Shown here: positions 45,402 through 54,746 of the stretch, piece after piece | Numbering within the stretch: position 1 is the stretch's first letter | Layout of the letters: the number at the start of each line of letters is the position of its first letter | From: Gammaproteobacteria bacterium | GTDB taxonomy: Bacteria > Pseudomonadota > Gammaproteobacteria > S012-40 | Direction: 5' to 3' | NCBI GenBank assembly: GCA_029881255.1 | Contig: JAOUMY010000007.1 | Location: 124,001-188,000 of the forward strand | Length of the DNA: 64,000 nt | Position numbers and translations under genes: made by a program | The notes under the pieces: model-generated | Databases searched by the model: none | What the model was told of the DNA's origin: nothing | The model's input: the letters and a program-made list of their open reading frames with translations, nothing else

Positions 45402-46346
45402 TTACGCCTCGTTCGTCACCTCATAAGGCAGGGCTTCGATCTGTATCCCGGATGCGGAATTTTCCAAGGCCAATTTCGCACTCTCAGCGCTTTTGATTTG
45501 CAACACCGCCAATGCCTCGAAGCCACCGCTAGGCAAGGCAACCGCATCCACAATCTGCCCTACGCTTTGTGTATTGTCGCTTCCAACTTCGACGATATTG
45601 GTATTCGGCTGTGGCAGTGCATCGCCGTCTACATGAATGCGGTACATGCGCTTTTTCAACTTGCCCAGGTAATGCATGCGCGCCACGATTTCCTGCCCAG
45701 GGTAACAACCCTTGGTAAAACTCACACCGCCAATCGAATGCAGGTTCACCATTTGCGCGACAAACTCTTCGCGGGTACTTATATATATGTGTGGAATACC
45801 GGCTTCGATATCGAGGCGCTTCCATTCGTCTGAGGAAGCACCGCTCAATTGTTTGCCTAAAGACTCGCGATAGGGCGCAGCCGTGGCCTTGGTGCATATA
45901 ATTTGAAAGCGATCGATGCTACCCGGAACGTGTACGATCAGACCGTTATCCCATTGCTTCACGCCATTCACTTCTGAAGGTGTGTCGTTAAACAAGGCCT
46001 GCAAAGCACTACGACAATCCGGCCCGGCAACACCTAAAACCGAAAAATTCTCACTCACATCGTCGAGTTTTACATCGGAACGCAACACAAACATACGCAG
46101 GCGTTTAATCGTCGGCTCGATGTTTTCGCGCGGCAATAACATTAAATAGGTTTCGCCAAACCGCATCAAACGAAAGCTGGCATACATGCGTCCCTTGGGG
46201 CTGTTATAGCTGCTGAGTTGGGAACTTTCCTCTGTAACATCTTTGACGTCATTACTAAACTGACCTTGTAAAAAGGTCTGCGCGTCGGCGCCACTTACCT
46301 GGATTAAGCCAAAATTCCCAAGATCACAAAGGATATTTGCATTCAT
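45402..46346 (-). CDS. ygfZ: Folate-binding protein YgfZ for Fe-S cluster enzymes
   Basis: 314 residues, GcvT-like fold. The signature FTKGCYPGQEIVARMHYLGK with the functional Cys is intact, and the early GADAQTFLQGQFSNDV segment is typical. YgfZ uses tetrahydrofolate in repair or assembly of certain Fe-S enzymes. The ATG at 46346 has GGAG eight bases before it; a GTG at 46355 is a less likely start. It is divergent from sdhC, an Fe-S enzyme operon. Confidence 0.93.
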   Translation of the reverse strand: MNANILCDLGNFGLIQVSGADAQTFLQGQFSNDVKDVTEESSQLSSYNSPKGRMYASFRLMRFGETYLMLLPRENIEPTIKRLRMFVLRSDVKLDDVSENFSVLGVAGPDCRSALQALFNDTPSEVNGVKQWDNGLIVHVPGSIDRFQIICTKATAAPYRESLGKQLSGASSDEWKRLDIEAGIPHIYISTREEFVAQMVNLHSIGGVSFTKGCYPGQEIVARMHYLGKLKKRMYRIHVDGDALPQPNTNIVEVGSDNTQSVGQIVDAVALPSGGFEALAVLQIKSAESAKLALENSASGIQIEALPYEVTNEA

Positions 46347-46512
46347 ATAGCCCACTCCATCAGAACGCTGGAATTGAATTCACCGCCAGCAGGAAACTAG
46401 AGCCGGCAATTGTACAATAAATCACACTAACGGTATCAATTTTGCTTTGAGCCTTTAGAAATAGACACTTACACCAACTGGCATTAAGATAGACCAACGA
46501 GATCGGACACTC

Positions 46513-46902
46513 ATGATGAAATCAGGCGTGTATAAGGACAGACCCAGATACCTCAACCTGCTTAAAATCAAACTTCCCATCACCGGGATAGTTTCTATCA
46601 CTCATCGTATTAGTGGAATTATGCTGATACTGAGTATTCCCTTTTGCGCCTATTTACTCGAAATGTCCCTGCACAATGCGGTGGGGTTTAACACGGTTAC
46701 GCAACAACTCGCGCAACCGCTTACCAAAGTCATACTCGGTATAGGATTGTGGTCATTGGCGCACCACTTGTTTGCCGGTGTGCGTTTCCTGTTGTTTGAT
46801 ATTGATGTTGGTGTACGCAAACCTTCCGCGAGAATGGCGGCGTGGTTAGTCATCGTTTTTGACGTGGTAGCCTTGGTTGCGATTGCGGGGTGGTTGCTAT
46901 GA
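46513..46902 (+). CDS. sdhC: Succinate dehydrogenase cytochrome b556 subunit
   Basis: 129 residues with three membrane helices. The conserved THRISGIML segment and the heme-binding His in LAHHLFAGVRFLLFD are visible. It anchors the catalytic subunits in the inner membrane and helps bind heme b and ubiquinone. First gene of sdhCDAB; the stop overlaps the sdhD start as ATGA. Confidence 0.95.
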   Translation: MMKSGVYKDRPRYLNLLKIKLPITGIVSITHRISGIMLILSIPFCAYLLEMSLHNAVGFNTVTQQLAQPLTKVILGIGLWSLAHHLFAGVRFLLFDIDVGVRKPSARMAAWLVIVFDVVALVAIAGWLL

Positions 46903-47237
46903 GTTGGCGCGGTGGTGGAGTCAGAACCTTTGTCATGCAGCGATTAACCGCGGTGTATATCGCCATCTTCACCATATTTTTTGTGGTGCACATGGTCAGT
47001 GATGCGCCGGTCAATTACGATCAATGGCGTATGTGGATCGCAACGCCGTTGGTGAATATTGCCTTTTTGTGTTTCTGGTTATCAATTGGCATACATGGCT
47101 GGATAGGCGCGCGTGATGTGATTATGGATTACGTTGGTGACACCGGTACGCGCTTTTTGGCCTTGTCACTGGCGGGATTGTTTCTGGTATTTATGGTTCT
47201 CTGGTTGTTCAAGACTTTGATTATGGTGGGCGCGTAA
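46899..47237 (+). CDS. sdhD: Succinate dehydrogenase membrane anchor subunit
   Basis: 112 residues, three membrane helices. RLTAVYIAIFTIFFVVH opens the first helix and SIGIHGWIGARDVIMDYV holds the conserved His and the quinone-site Asp-Tyr region. The ATG at 46899 overlaps the sdhC stop; its own stop overlaps the sdhA start by one base (TAATG). Confidence 0.94.
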   Translation: MSWRGGGVRTFVMQRLTAVYIAIFTIFFVVHMVSDAPVNYDQWRMWIATPLVNIAFLCFWLSIGIHGWIGARDVIMDYVGDTGTRFLALSLAGLFLVFMVLWLFKTLIMVGA

Positions 47238-48997
47238 TGGATATACCACGTCGGCGTTTTGATGCATTAGTAATAGGCGCGGGTGGCGGTGGTTTGCGTG
47301 CCGCCTTGCAGTTGGCCAGAGGCGAGGCCAATGTGGCGGTGGTGTCTAAGGTGTTTCCCACCCGTTCGCATACGGTTGCGGCGCAAGGTGGTGTGAATGC
47401 TGCGCTGGCCAATGTCTTGCCTGACAACTGGCACTGGCACATGTACGACACCATCAAAGGCAGCGACTATCTCGCCGATCAGGACGCAGTGGAATATATG
47501 TGCCGCGCCGCCTCGCATCTGGTGTATGAGCTGGAACATTCCGGTGTACCGTTTTCACGCATGGACAACGGCAAGATTTATCAACGCCCCTTTGGTGGAC
47601 AAAGCCAGAACTTTGGTGGAGCGCAGGCTGCGCGAACATGCGCGGCGGCCGACCGTACCGGGCATGCGATCCTGCATTCCCTGTATCAACAAAACATCAA
47701 GGCGCGCACCCATTTCTTCGACGAATTTTACGCCATCGATTTATTACGCGACGAACAAGGTTATATCCTGGGCGCGCTGGTCTTGGAAATCGAAACAGGC
47801 GAGCCATTAATAATAGAATCGAAAACCACGCTACTCGCCACCGGCGGTGCAGGGCGAATCTATCGCACCAATACCAATGCACGTATCAATACTGGTGACG
47901 GCATGGGCATGGCGCTGCGTGCGGGCATTCCATTAGAAGACATGGAGTTCTTTCAGTTTCACCCTACGGGTATTGCCGGTAAGGGTATGTTGATTACCGA
48001 GGGCGTGCGTGGTGAGGGCGGTTATCTGGTTAACCGTGACGGCGAACGCTTCATGGAGAAATATGCACCGAACGCCAAAGACCTCGCCAGTCGTGACGTG
48101 GTAAGTCGCGCGATTTATACCGAGGTGAAGGAAGGCCGCGGCGTAGGTAAGAATGCCGATCACGTCTTGTTGAAAGTCGATCACCTCGGTGCGGAAGTAA
48201 TCAAGAAACGTCTACCCGGTATACGCGATATGGCGCGCACCTTTGCCGGTGTCGATCCGATTGAGGCGCCGATTCCGATTTACCCCACCGCCCATTACAC
48301 CATGGGTGGCATACCAACAAATCGTTACGGACAGGTTGTGGTGCCGTACAAAACCGGCGAAGAGGAAATTCCCGGTCTCTACGCCGCAGGCGAGTGTGCC
48401 TGTGTGTCAGTACACGGCGCCAACCGTCTCGGTGGAAACTCTTTGTTAGACATCATCGTCTTCGGTCGCGCCGCCGGAAATCACATTCTGGAATTCCTAA
48501 AAAAGGAACGTCGTCATCGTCCATTAAATATGGAAAGCGTCGACAAGGCCGTGGCACGCCTGACCCGTTGGGATCAAAAAGGAGATGGTGAAAGCGTCGA
48601 TTCACTGCGCAATGATTTGCAAACCGAAATGGAAAAACACTGTGGTGTGTTTCGCACACGGGAAATTCTCGAAGAGGGCGTGGACAAGATACGCGCCGTC
48701 AAAGCGCGTTTACCCGACGTGCGTTTGAAAGATCATAGTAAGGTTTTCAACACTGCACGTATCGAGGCCCTGGAACTGGAAAATCTGGTCGAAGTAGCCC
48801 TTGCCACAGTGCACTCGGCAGCCGTGCGCGAAGAGAGTCGCGGTGCCCATAGTCGGGTGGACTTTCCCGATCGCGACGACAAGAACTGGCTCAAACACAC
48901 CCTGTATTTTATGGAAAACGAACGCATCGATTTTAAACCGGTAAACCTGAAACCTTTGAGTGTGGACAGTTTTCCGCCCAAGGAGAGGGTGTACTAG
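47237..48997 (+). CDS. sdhA: Succinate dehydrogenase flavoprotein subunit
   Basis: 586 residues. FAD-binding GAGGGGLRAALQLA at the start, the covalent-FAD His in TRSHTVAAQGGVNAAL, substrate-binding FQFHPTG and EGVRGEGG, the late HYTMGGIPTN and the capping GANRLGGNSLLD are all intact. It oxidises succinate to fumarate in the citric acid cycle. Covalent FAD attachment is promoted by SdhE, encoded in the same operon. A 203-base gap with an inverted repeat separates it from sdhB. Confidence 0.97.
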   Translation: MDIPRRRFDALVIGAGGGGLRAALQLARGEANVAVVSKVFPTRSHTVAAQGGVNAALANVLPDNWHWHMYDTIKGSDYLADQDAVEYMCRAASHLVYELEHSGVPFSRMDNGKIYQRPFGGQSQNFGGAQAARTCAAADRTGHAILHSLYQQNIKARTHFFDEFYAIDLLRDEQGYILGALVLEIETGEPLIIESKTTLLATGGAGRIYRTNTNARINTGDGMGMALRAGIPLEDMEFFQFHPTGIAGKGMLITEGVRGEGGYLVNRDGERFMEKYAPNAKDLASRDVVSRAIYTEVKEGRGVGKNADHVLLKVDHLGAEVIKKRLPGIRDMARTFAGVDPIEAPIPIYPTAHYTMGGIPTNRYGQVVVPYKTGEEEIPGLYAAGECACVSVHGANRLGGNSLLDIIVFGRAAGNHILEFLKKERRHRPLNMESVDKAVARLTRWDQKGDGESVDSLRNDLQTEMEKHCGVFRTREILEEGVDKIRAVKARLPDVRLKDHSKVFNTARIEALELENLVEVALATVHSAAVREESRGAHSRVDFPDRDDKNWLKHTLYFMENERIDFKPVNLKPLSVDSFPPKERVY

Positions 48998-49022
48998 TTG
49001 GTGGTGTCCTCCGGTTGGGTAG

Positions 49023-49120
49023 CTAGTGCGAGAACAAGGCAAAACCAAACGACAAAGCGTAGTTTACAAATAGTAAATGAGCAATTCGAGTTTGTTTTTA
49101 ACGTCCTTATCGCGCGCTAG
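49023..49120. repeat. 98-bp imperfect palindrome between sdhA and sdhB
   Basis: The sequence from CTAG (49023-49026) to CTAG (49117-49120) is an imperfect inverted repeat: GTTTAC and GTAAAT flank a central AAATA at 49068-49072, and the outer arms (ACAAGGC and its near complement CCTTAT) also match. It looks like a non-coding repetitive palindromic element; I recall similar sequences between genes in other gammaproteobacteria but could not check. It would fold in the sdh transcript. Confidence 0.6.
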
Positions 49121-49200
49121 ATGACTTAAGCAAAGGATACGTAAAGTTTTGAAGAGCTTGTGCCGATTAGCCAGAGAGCCCCAATACGCGCGAGAAATTT

Positions 49201-49902
49201 ATGAAATTTTCGATTTACCGATTCAATCCAGAGACTGACAGCAAGCCCTATGTGCAAGTCTATGAGCTCGATAACATCGGGCCGGATGCGATGGTGTTGG
49301 AATGTCTGTTGCGCATCAAGGCAGAGCAGGATGAGTCACTAACCTTTCGCCGCTCCTGTGGTGAGGGTGTGTGCGGCTCCGATGGCCTGAATATCAATGG
49401 TAAGAATCGTCTCGCTTGTATTACTCCAGTAGCTTCGCTCAAGAGCAAGCACATCACGATTAACCCTTTGCCGGGCCAACCGGTGATCCGCGATCTCGTC
49501 GTCGATCTGAGTAATTTCTTTCACCAATATCGTTCGGTGAAACCGTATCTGATTACCCACGATCAGGAGCCAGAAGTCGAGCGCCTGCAATCGCCGGAAG
49601 ATCGGGAAAAACTCGATGGCATGTATGAGTGTATTCTGTGCGCCTGTTGTTCGACCTCGTGCCCCTCATTCTGGTGGAACCCTGAGCGCTTTCGTGGACC
49701 GGCAGCTTTACTGCAAGCTGCACGTTTTCTCGAAGACAGTCGCGACCAGGCCACGGCCGAAAGACTACAGGAACTCGACGGCCCGTATCGCGTCTTTCGC
49801 TGTCATACGATTATGAATTGTACCGATGTCTGCCCCAAGGGTTTGAACCCGAGCAAGGCGATAGGCGACATCAAAAAGAAAATGGTCAAACACACGATAT
49901 AG
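49201..49902 (+). CDS. sdhB: Succinate dehydrogenase iron-sulfur subunit
   Basis: 233 residues. The 2Fe-2S site is FRRSCGEGVCGSDG plus a later Cys in NRLAC; the 4Fe-4S and 3Fe-4S sites are CILCACCSTSCPSFWW and CHTIMNCTDVCPKGLNP. It carries electrons from FAD to quinone. Separated from sdhA by 203 bases holding a palindrome; sdhE follows after four bases. Confidence 0.97.
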   Translation: MKFSIYRFNPETDSKPYVQVYELDNIGPDAMVLECLLRIKAEQDESLTFRRSCGEGVCGSDGLNINGKNRLACITPVASLKSKHITINPLPGQPVIRDLVVDLSNFFHQYRSVKPYLITHDQEPEVERLQSPEDREKLDGMYECILCACCSTSCPSFWWNPERFRGPAALLQAARFLEDSRDQATAERLQELDGPYRVFRCHTIMNCTDVCPKGLNPSKAIGDIKKKMVKHTI

Positions 49903-49906
49903 CCAA

Positions 49907-50194
49907 ATGGACATACTCGAAGAGCTACAGAATTCACGTGTAAAGAAAGGCCCGCTGTCTCGCGGTGAGTTGCGCTGGGCCTGTCGTCGTGGGATGTTGG
50001 AGCTGGATATCCTCATGGGCGACTTCTTTGACAGACACTATGACGAATTAAACGAACACGATCAGCAATTGTTTCAGCAGTTGTTAAGATTTCCCGATCA
50101 GGATTTACACGCATTTTTTCTCGGCAACGAAGAACCACAACAAAGAGAACTAATTCGTGTCATCGACATCGTACGAGCGGCCGCTTCGGCTTAA
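49907..50194 (+). CDS. sdhE: FAD assembly factor SdhE
   Basis: 95 residues, SdhE/YgfY (formerly CptB) family. The key motif RRGMLELDILMGDFFD with the conserved RGxxE is intact; it promotes covalent flavinylation of SdhA. It begins four bases after sdhB, which fits its job, and its end overlaps the ygfX start by 38 bases. Confidence 0.95.
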   Translation: MDILEELQNSRVKKGPLSRGELRWACRRGMLELDILMGDFFDRHYDELNEHDQQLFQQLLRFPDQDLHAFFLGNEEPQQRELIRVIDIVRAAASA

Positions 50195-50600
50195 TCCACA
50201 GGTTTCATTTTTATTGTTAGCCATAATTGCTGCGATACATATCGCGGCAGTCGTAGTGGTATTTATACTGCCGATGCCAATACTACTGAAAGCCTTATTC
50301 GCACCGCTGATAATTCTGGCAGGGGTTTACGTGTTACGTCGTCGGGTGTTATTCCTTGATCGCCAGTCGATCAAGAATATTGTCCATCACATGCACGGCG
50401 ACTGGTATTTGGAGTTGCGTGACGGACAACAGTATCGCGCCGAGTTAAGGAACGACACCTTCGTCAGTCGCTGGCTAATCGTATTGAATTTCCGCGCAGA
50501 CAACGGCAAGTCGTATAGCCTACCCATTATCCCCGGCGTGCTCGACCAAGAAAGTTGTCGACAATTACGCGTGCGCTTGTTGCTCGATCGTCAGGCCTGA
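50157..50600 (+). CDS. ygfX: YgfX/CptA-family membrane protein
   Basis: 147 residues from a GTG start inside the last codons of sdhE, so translation is coupled. Two membrane helices (about 16-37 and 43-60) are followed by a soluble part with WYLELRDGQQYRAELR, typical of YgfX, the partner of SdhE/YgfY once described as a toxin component. The last base borders the nadB stop on the other strand. Confidence 0.85.
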   Translation: MSSTSYERPLRLNPQVSFLLLAIIAAIHIAAVVVVFILPMPILLKALFAPLIILAGVYVLRRRVLFLDRQSIKNIVHHMHGDWYLELRDGQQYRAELRNDTFVSRWLIVLNFRADNGKSYSLPIIPGVLDQESCRQLRVRLLLDRQA

Positions 50601-52229
50601 TCAGGCAATCGCCTCGTCCCGCTCTAAGGGCACATAGTTCGGCGGAATCAACACCGTATCCTGTTTCAAGGCATTATTCGTTTCCGGAAAATCCAGGGTG
50701 TAATGCAGGCCGCGACTCTCACGCCGCGCCATCGCCGAATCGACAATTAATTCCGCCACCATCACCAGATTACGCAGTTCCAACAAGTCACCTGTAACAC
50801 GGAAATTACCATAGTAATCGGCGATTTCCTGTTTGAGTAATTGGATGCGGCGTTTGGCTCGTTCCAGGCGTTTAGTGGTACGCACGATACCGACGTAGTC
50901 CCACATAAAATGGCGCAACTCATTCCAGTTGTGCGATACCACGACCTCTTCATCCGAATCGGTCACGCGGCTTTCATCCCAGCGTGGCAGCGATCGCGGC
51001 AGAGGCACGTTTTTCAGATTGGCGTTGATTTGCTTTGCCGCCTCGAAGGCAAACACGATGCACTCCAGCAGGGAATTACTCGCCATGCGATTCGCGCCAT
51101 GCAAGCCAGTAAAGGCCACTTCACCGACGGCGAACAGATTCTCCACATCGGTTTGGGCGTGGGCATCGGTCATCACGCCGCCACAGGTATAGTGCGCCGC
51201 AGGTACCACGGGCAGCGGCTCTTTAGTCATGTCGTAACCAAATTCGAGACAGCGTTCGTAGATGGTCGGGAAGTGTTTCTTGATGAAATCGGCGGATTTG
51301 TAGCTGATGTCGAGCAGCAAATAGTCGGCACCGAGGCGCTTCATCTCGTGGTCGATGGCGCGGGCGACGATATCACGCGGGGCGAGTTCACCGCGGGGGT
51401 CGAAGCGCTGCATGAAGCGCGTACCGTCGGGTAATAGTAGCTTACCCCCTTCACCACGTACCGCCTCAGAAATCAAAAACGATTTGGCCTGCGGGTGATA
51501 GAGACAGGTCGGGTGGAACTGGATAAATTCCATATTGGCCACGCGACAGCCAGCACGCCAGGCGATGGCAATGCCGTCACCGGTGGAGACGTCGGGATTA
51601 CTGGTATACAGGTAAACCTTGCTCGCGCCACCTGTTGCCAGCGCAGTAAAGCGGGCGCTGAATTCCACTACCTGACCGGCCTTGCGATTAAATACATAGG
51701 CGCCGAGGCAGCGGTTGCCACTTTGGCCGATCTTTTGAGTGGTAATCAAATCAACGACCAGGTGGTCTTCAAAGATATCGATATTGGAACGGTTATGTGC
51801 CTGCTCGAGTAGCGAGGTCTCCATTTCCTGGCCGGTCTTATCGGCGGCGTGCAGGATGCGGCGGTGACTGTGTCCACCCTCTTTGGTCAGGTGAAAGCTG
51901 CTGTCATCGCCAGCGGTAGGCGTAAAACGCACACCGTGATCGAGTAAAAACTGGATCGCCTGCGGTGCCTGTTCGATGGTTTGTCTTACGCTATCCGCAT
52001 GACACAGACCGGCACCCGCATCCATGGTGTCAGCGACGTGGGAATCGAAGGAATCCTTGGGGTCGAAGACCGCCGATATCCCGCCCTGCGCATAGAGTGT
52101 CGATCCCTCGCTGGCGTTGGACTTAGCGAACACCGCGATACGCGCCTCGCTGCTAATACTCAGGGCCAGACTTAATCCAGCAGCACCGGAGCCGATCACA
52201 AGAACATCATATTTATATTGATTTATCAT
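50601..52229 (-). CDS. nadB: L-aspartate oxidase
   Basis: 542 residues. FAD-binding [49 protein letters not shown] and [16 protein letters not shown] are present, matching the NadB branch of the fumarate reductase flavoprotein family. It oxidises aspartate to iminoaspartate, the first step of NAD synthesis. Transcribed divergently from rpoE, as in many gammaproteobacteria. Confidence 0.96.
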   Translation of the reverse strand: MINQYKYDVLVIGSGAAGLSLALSISSEARIAVFAKSNASEGSTLYAQGGISAVFDPKDSFDSHVADTMDAGAGLCHADSVRQTIEQAPQAIQFLLDHGVRFTPTAGDDSSFHLTKEGGHSHRRILHAADKTGQEMETSLLEQAHNRSNIDIFEDHLVVDLITTQKIGQSGNRCLGAYVFNRKAGQVVEFSARFTALATGGASKVYLYTSNPDVSTGDGIAIAWRAGCRVANMEFIQFHPTCLYHPQAKSFLISEAVRGEGGKLLLPDGTRFMQRFDPRGELAPRDIVARAIDHEMKRLGADYLLLDISYKSADFIKKHFPTIYERCLEFGYDMTKEPLPVVPAAHYTCGGVMTDAHAQTDVENLFAVGEVAFTGLHGANRMASNSLLECIVFAFEAAKQINANLKNVPLPRSLPRWDESRVTDSDEEVVVSHNWNELRHFMWDYVGIVRTTKRLERAKRRIQLLKQEIADYYGNFRVTGDLLELRNLVMVAELIVDSAMARRESRGLHYTLDFPETNNALKQDTVLIPPNYVPLERDEAIA

Positions 52230-52393
52230 TGATTAACAATCGCCTGTATGTCGTAATATCACCTGGAGAAAGCTCGGTGGAATGGACTCGATTTTATATC
52301 ATGGTTTCCTTATTGAGCTTGCCCGGCAGGCGACCTAATTTGGTGATCTGCCGTTGAAAAGTGTTTGATTGGCCCATATAAACACACTTGGGT

Positions 52394-52420
52394 TGAACTT
52401 TTTGGCAATTTTATAACAAA
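52394..52420 (+). promoter_or_regulatory. Candidate sigma-E promoter of rpoE
   Basis: TGAACTT (52394-52400) and ACAAA (52416-52420) are separated by 15 bases. This is close to the sigma-E consensus GGAACTT-N15/16-TCAAA, with one mismatch in each element, and lies in the right place for the well-known self-activation of rpoE. Not tested. Confidence 0.5.
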
Positions 52421-52498
52421 TAAAGAAACTATATTAGATGCGAGTGGTCTATGAGTACGGCAAACGGAGTTGCCTCGCAAGACGTGGAGAAGTCCCGA

Positions 52499-53074
52499 AT
52501 GAGTGAAGGGGCTATCGACCAGGAATTGGTCGAACGCGTAAAGCGAGGTGATAAAAAAGCATTCGATCTACTGGTGTTGAAGTACCAGCACAAGATCGTG
52601 AAGCTGATTTCACGCTATGTTTACGATCAGGAAGAGGTCTACGACGTAGCGCAGGATGCGTTCATCAAGGCATATCGTGCCTTGCCACGTTTCCGCGGCG
52701 ATAGTGCTTTTTATACCTGGCTATACAGAATCGCGATCAACACGGCAAAGAATTATCTAGTGTCTCAAGGACGGAGGCCACCGGAGAGCGATATCGATGC
52801 AGAAGAAGCAGAACAATACGATGTCGGGAGTAGTCTGAGGGAGATAGGAACGCCAGAGCATATGATTCTCAAGGACGAGATCGAAGATGTCGTTTATAGA
52901 GCAATAGAGAATCTGCCTGAAGATTTGCGCACAGCGATTACCTTACGTGAGATGGAAGGTATGAGCTATGAGGAGATTGCAGAAGCAATGGATTGTCCGG
53001 TCGGAACGGTACGTTCCCGAATTTTCCGGGCGAGAGAGGCTATCGATAAGAAGCTGGCGCCATTGCTTGATTGA
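52499..53074 (+). CDS. rpoE: Extracytoplasmic stress sigma factor RpoE
   Basis: 191 residues from the ATG at 52499, the same length as E. coli RpoE and preceded by a GGAGA site; an ATG at 52451 would add 16 residues. Region 2 (KYQHKIVKLISRYV, AFIKAYRALPRFRGDSAF, YTWLYRIAINTAKNYL) and region 4 (MSYEEIAEAMDCPVGTVRSR, IFRAREAID) are well conserved. It directs transcription of envelope-stress genes and is held by the anti-sigma factor RseA encoded next. Confidence 0.96.
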   Translation: MSEGAIDQELVERVKRGDKKAFDLLVLKYQHKIVKLISRYVYDQEEVYDVAQDAFIKAYRALPRFRGDSAFYTWLYRIAINTAKNYLVSQGRRPPESDIDAEEAEQYDVGSSLREIGTPEHMILKDEIEDVVYRAIENLPEDLRTAITLREMEGMSYEEIAEAMDCPVGTVRSRIFRAREAIDKKLAPLLD

Positions 53075-53137
53075 TCTCGGTCTTCGGGCGTTGCATGAAG
53101 CGAAAAAAGTAACAACCCAGGTATAGGTGATTGGACT

Positions 53138-53842
53138 ATGTCGAACTTCGATGAAAAGATTTCATGTCTTTTTGATGACGAAACAAACCCCGCTGAGCGT
53201 GAGCAGCTCATTAAATTACTCAAACAACGTGGCGAATATCAGGATAAATGGGGTCGCTACGGCCTTATTCAAGAGGCGCTTAAACGAAATCTCCCCGATA
53301 ACCCCAAACATGATTTATTCAGCCGCGTCAGCGCTGCCCTCGAATCCGAACCGGTCCTGTTAATACCCGGAAACGACAAAGTCACCGATAAAACCCCGAA
53401 AACAGACTATGATGACGTCGCGACGCCTGCGGTAGCAGTCAATAGCCGTCGATTTGCGATGCCAAATTTTGGCTGGGCGGCGGCCGCTGCGGTGGCCATG
53501 TTTGTGGTGGTGGGCACCGTCACCATGAATAGCCAGACTCAGGAGCCAGGGGCGGAATTAATGGTACAGCATCAAGTGAATAAACAAGCCATTCCCGCAT
53601 CGCAAACCCTGAATATCCCCGCTGAACCCGTCTTTATCACTGCAACTCAAGGTAACACCTTCTCGATTCCCCAGATTATGCCCAGCCCCGAACAATGGGA
53701 GCGTATCGACCAGATTGGCGGCGTAAAGTGGGACACCTATATACAGGAACACAGTGAGACCGCCACCCAAAATGGTGTGCAACCCGGTGTGGTTCCCTTT
53801 GCCCGTACGGTTAACTTTGGGGAAAACGGCCAACGTCAATGA
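53138..53842 (+). CDS. rseA: Anti-sigma-E factor RseA/MucA
   Basis: 234 residues. The cytoplasmic sigma-binding domain starts with MSNFDEKISCLFDDE and contains KWGRYGLIQEALKRNL; one membrane helix lies at about 112-130, and the rest is periplasmic. Under envelope stress it is cut by DegS and RseP in the known pathway, freeing RpoE. Its stop overlaps the next gene by four bases. Confidence 0.9.
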   Translation: MSNFDEKISCLFDDETNPAEREQLIKLLKQRGEYQDKWGRYGLIQEALKRNLPDNPKHDLFSRVSAALESEPVLLIPGNDKVTDKTPKTDYDDVATPAVAVNSRRFAMPNFGWAAAAAVAMFVVVGTVTMNSQTQEPGAELMVQHQVNKQAIPASQTLNIPAEPVFITATQGNTFSIPQIMPSPEQWERIDQIGGVKWDTYIQEHSETATQNGVQPGVVPFARTVNFGENGQRQ

Positions 53843-54180
53843 GGCGTGTCGACCTCTGGCGTCTGACCTGTCTGCTGAACCTGTTTTCCTCGGCTGCCTC
53901 GACGGCGGAAACGTCCGTCGAGGGGCTGAAACAATTTCTCGATAAAGCGAAAAAACAAATATTGCTATGGCTGGATGCCGTAGGGGTTTCGCGTGGCGTG
54001 GAGGCGCTAGTGCGTCAATACGAGGATAGTGGAATTGTCACACGGCGAGTGGTATTGTCTGACGGCATCAGCACACATGACGGCGCGATCAGTGGTTGTA
54101 GTTTTGTAAACGGTGATATTCGCATCACCGACATGGCGCCGGTTACCGTGCAGCGTATCGCACCGTCCTTACCTTTATAG
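53839..54180 (+). CDS. Short gene in the RseB position, possibly a reduced RseB
   Basis: 113 residues with an N-terminal signal-like segment (WRLTCLLNLFSSAASTAE). RseB/MucB proteins are about 320 residues, so this is one third of the usual length. The C-terminal part VVLSDGIST and NGDIRITDMAPVTVQRIAPS resembles the end of MucB (the SDG strand and the late VTV..PATV segment), while the middle lipid-binding domain seems missing. It overlaps rseA by four bases, as rseB does elsewhere. The likeness is by eye; it could be an unrelated protein. Confidence 0.55.
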   Translation: MRRVDLWRLTCLLNLFSSAASTAETSVEGLKQFLDKAKKQILLWLDAVGVSRGVEALVRQYEDSGIVTRRVVLSDGISTHDGAISGCSFVNGDIRITDMAPVTVQRIAPSLPL

Positions 54181-54202
54181 TGATTCGTAGACAGGAACAG
54201 TC

Positions 54203-54703
54203 GTGATCGAAGAAAAGGCTATCGTTACCGCAGTTGAAGGCGAGTATGCGTGGGTGGAACACCAGCGCCAGACTGCTTGCGGCAGTTGCTCAGCGAGCAC
54301 CGGTTGTGGCACCCAGGCCTTGTCCAAGATCTGGGGCGATAAGCGTAATCGGGTACGTGTCTTGAATAATATCGGTGCGCGTGTCGGCGAGGAGATTGTG
54401 CTTGGGCTCGAAGAGGGGGCTTTGGTAAAAGGCTCGCTGGCCTTGTATTTTGTGCCTTTGCTCGGTTTGTTTCTCGGTGCGGCGGCAGGTGGCGGAATCT
54501 GTTCGATCCTGCGTATCGAGTTTACCGATGCGATACAGATAGTATTTGGGCTGATCGGTTTGGTCTTAGGTCTGGCGTGGGCGCGACGATTTTCGCGTAG
54601 TATCGAAAATGATAGTCGCTATCAGGCCGTAGCCTTACGCCGGGTCGCGCCTGAAGTACGGTTCGTCAGCGCAATTCCCTCCGAACCAAGTTGTCACAAG
54701 TGA
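54203..54703 (+). CDS. rseC: RseC/MucC family membrane protein
   Basis: 166 residues. The N-terminal Cys motif ACGSCSASTGCGTQ and two membrane helices (about 75-98 and 108-126) are the pattern of RseC, which in other bacteria affects sigma-E activity and Rnf/Sox redox. GTG start with CAGGAA before it. It lies between the short RseB-position gene and mucD in the usual order. Confidence 0.9.
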   Translation: MIEEKAIVTAVEGEYAWVEHQRQTACGSCSASTGCGTQALSKIWGDKRNRVRVLNNIGARVGEEIVLGLEEGALVKGSLALYFVPLLGLFLGAAAGGGICSILRIEFTDAIQIVFGLIGLVLGLAWARRFSRSIENDSRYQAVALRRVAPEVRFVSAIPSEPSCHK

Positions 54704-54709
54704 ATCTAA
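54682..54709 (+). promoter_or_regulatory. Weak candidate sigma-E promoter for mucD
   Basis: GAACC (54683-54687) and TCTAA (54705-54709) at a sigma-E-like spacing. Only the GAAC core of the -35 is conserved, so this is tentative; it would let mucD be induced separately from the operon. Confidence 0.25.
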
Positions 54710-54746
54710 CTAACAAGAATTGAATACCCCTGATGGAGTTTTTTGA

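Noticed and set aside
50841-51434. 197-codon open frame on the plus strand
   Set aside because: It lies fully antisense to nadB, which has intact FAD motifs; the frame is a by-product of codon bias.
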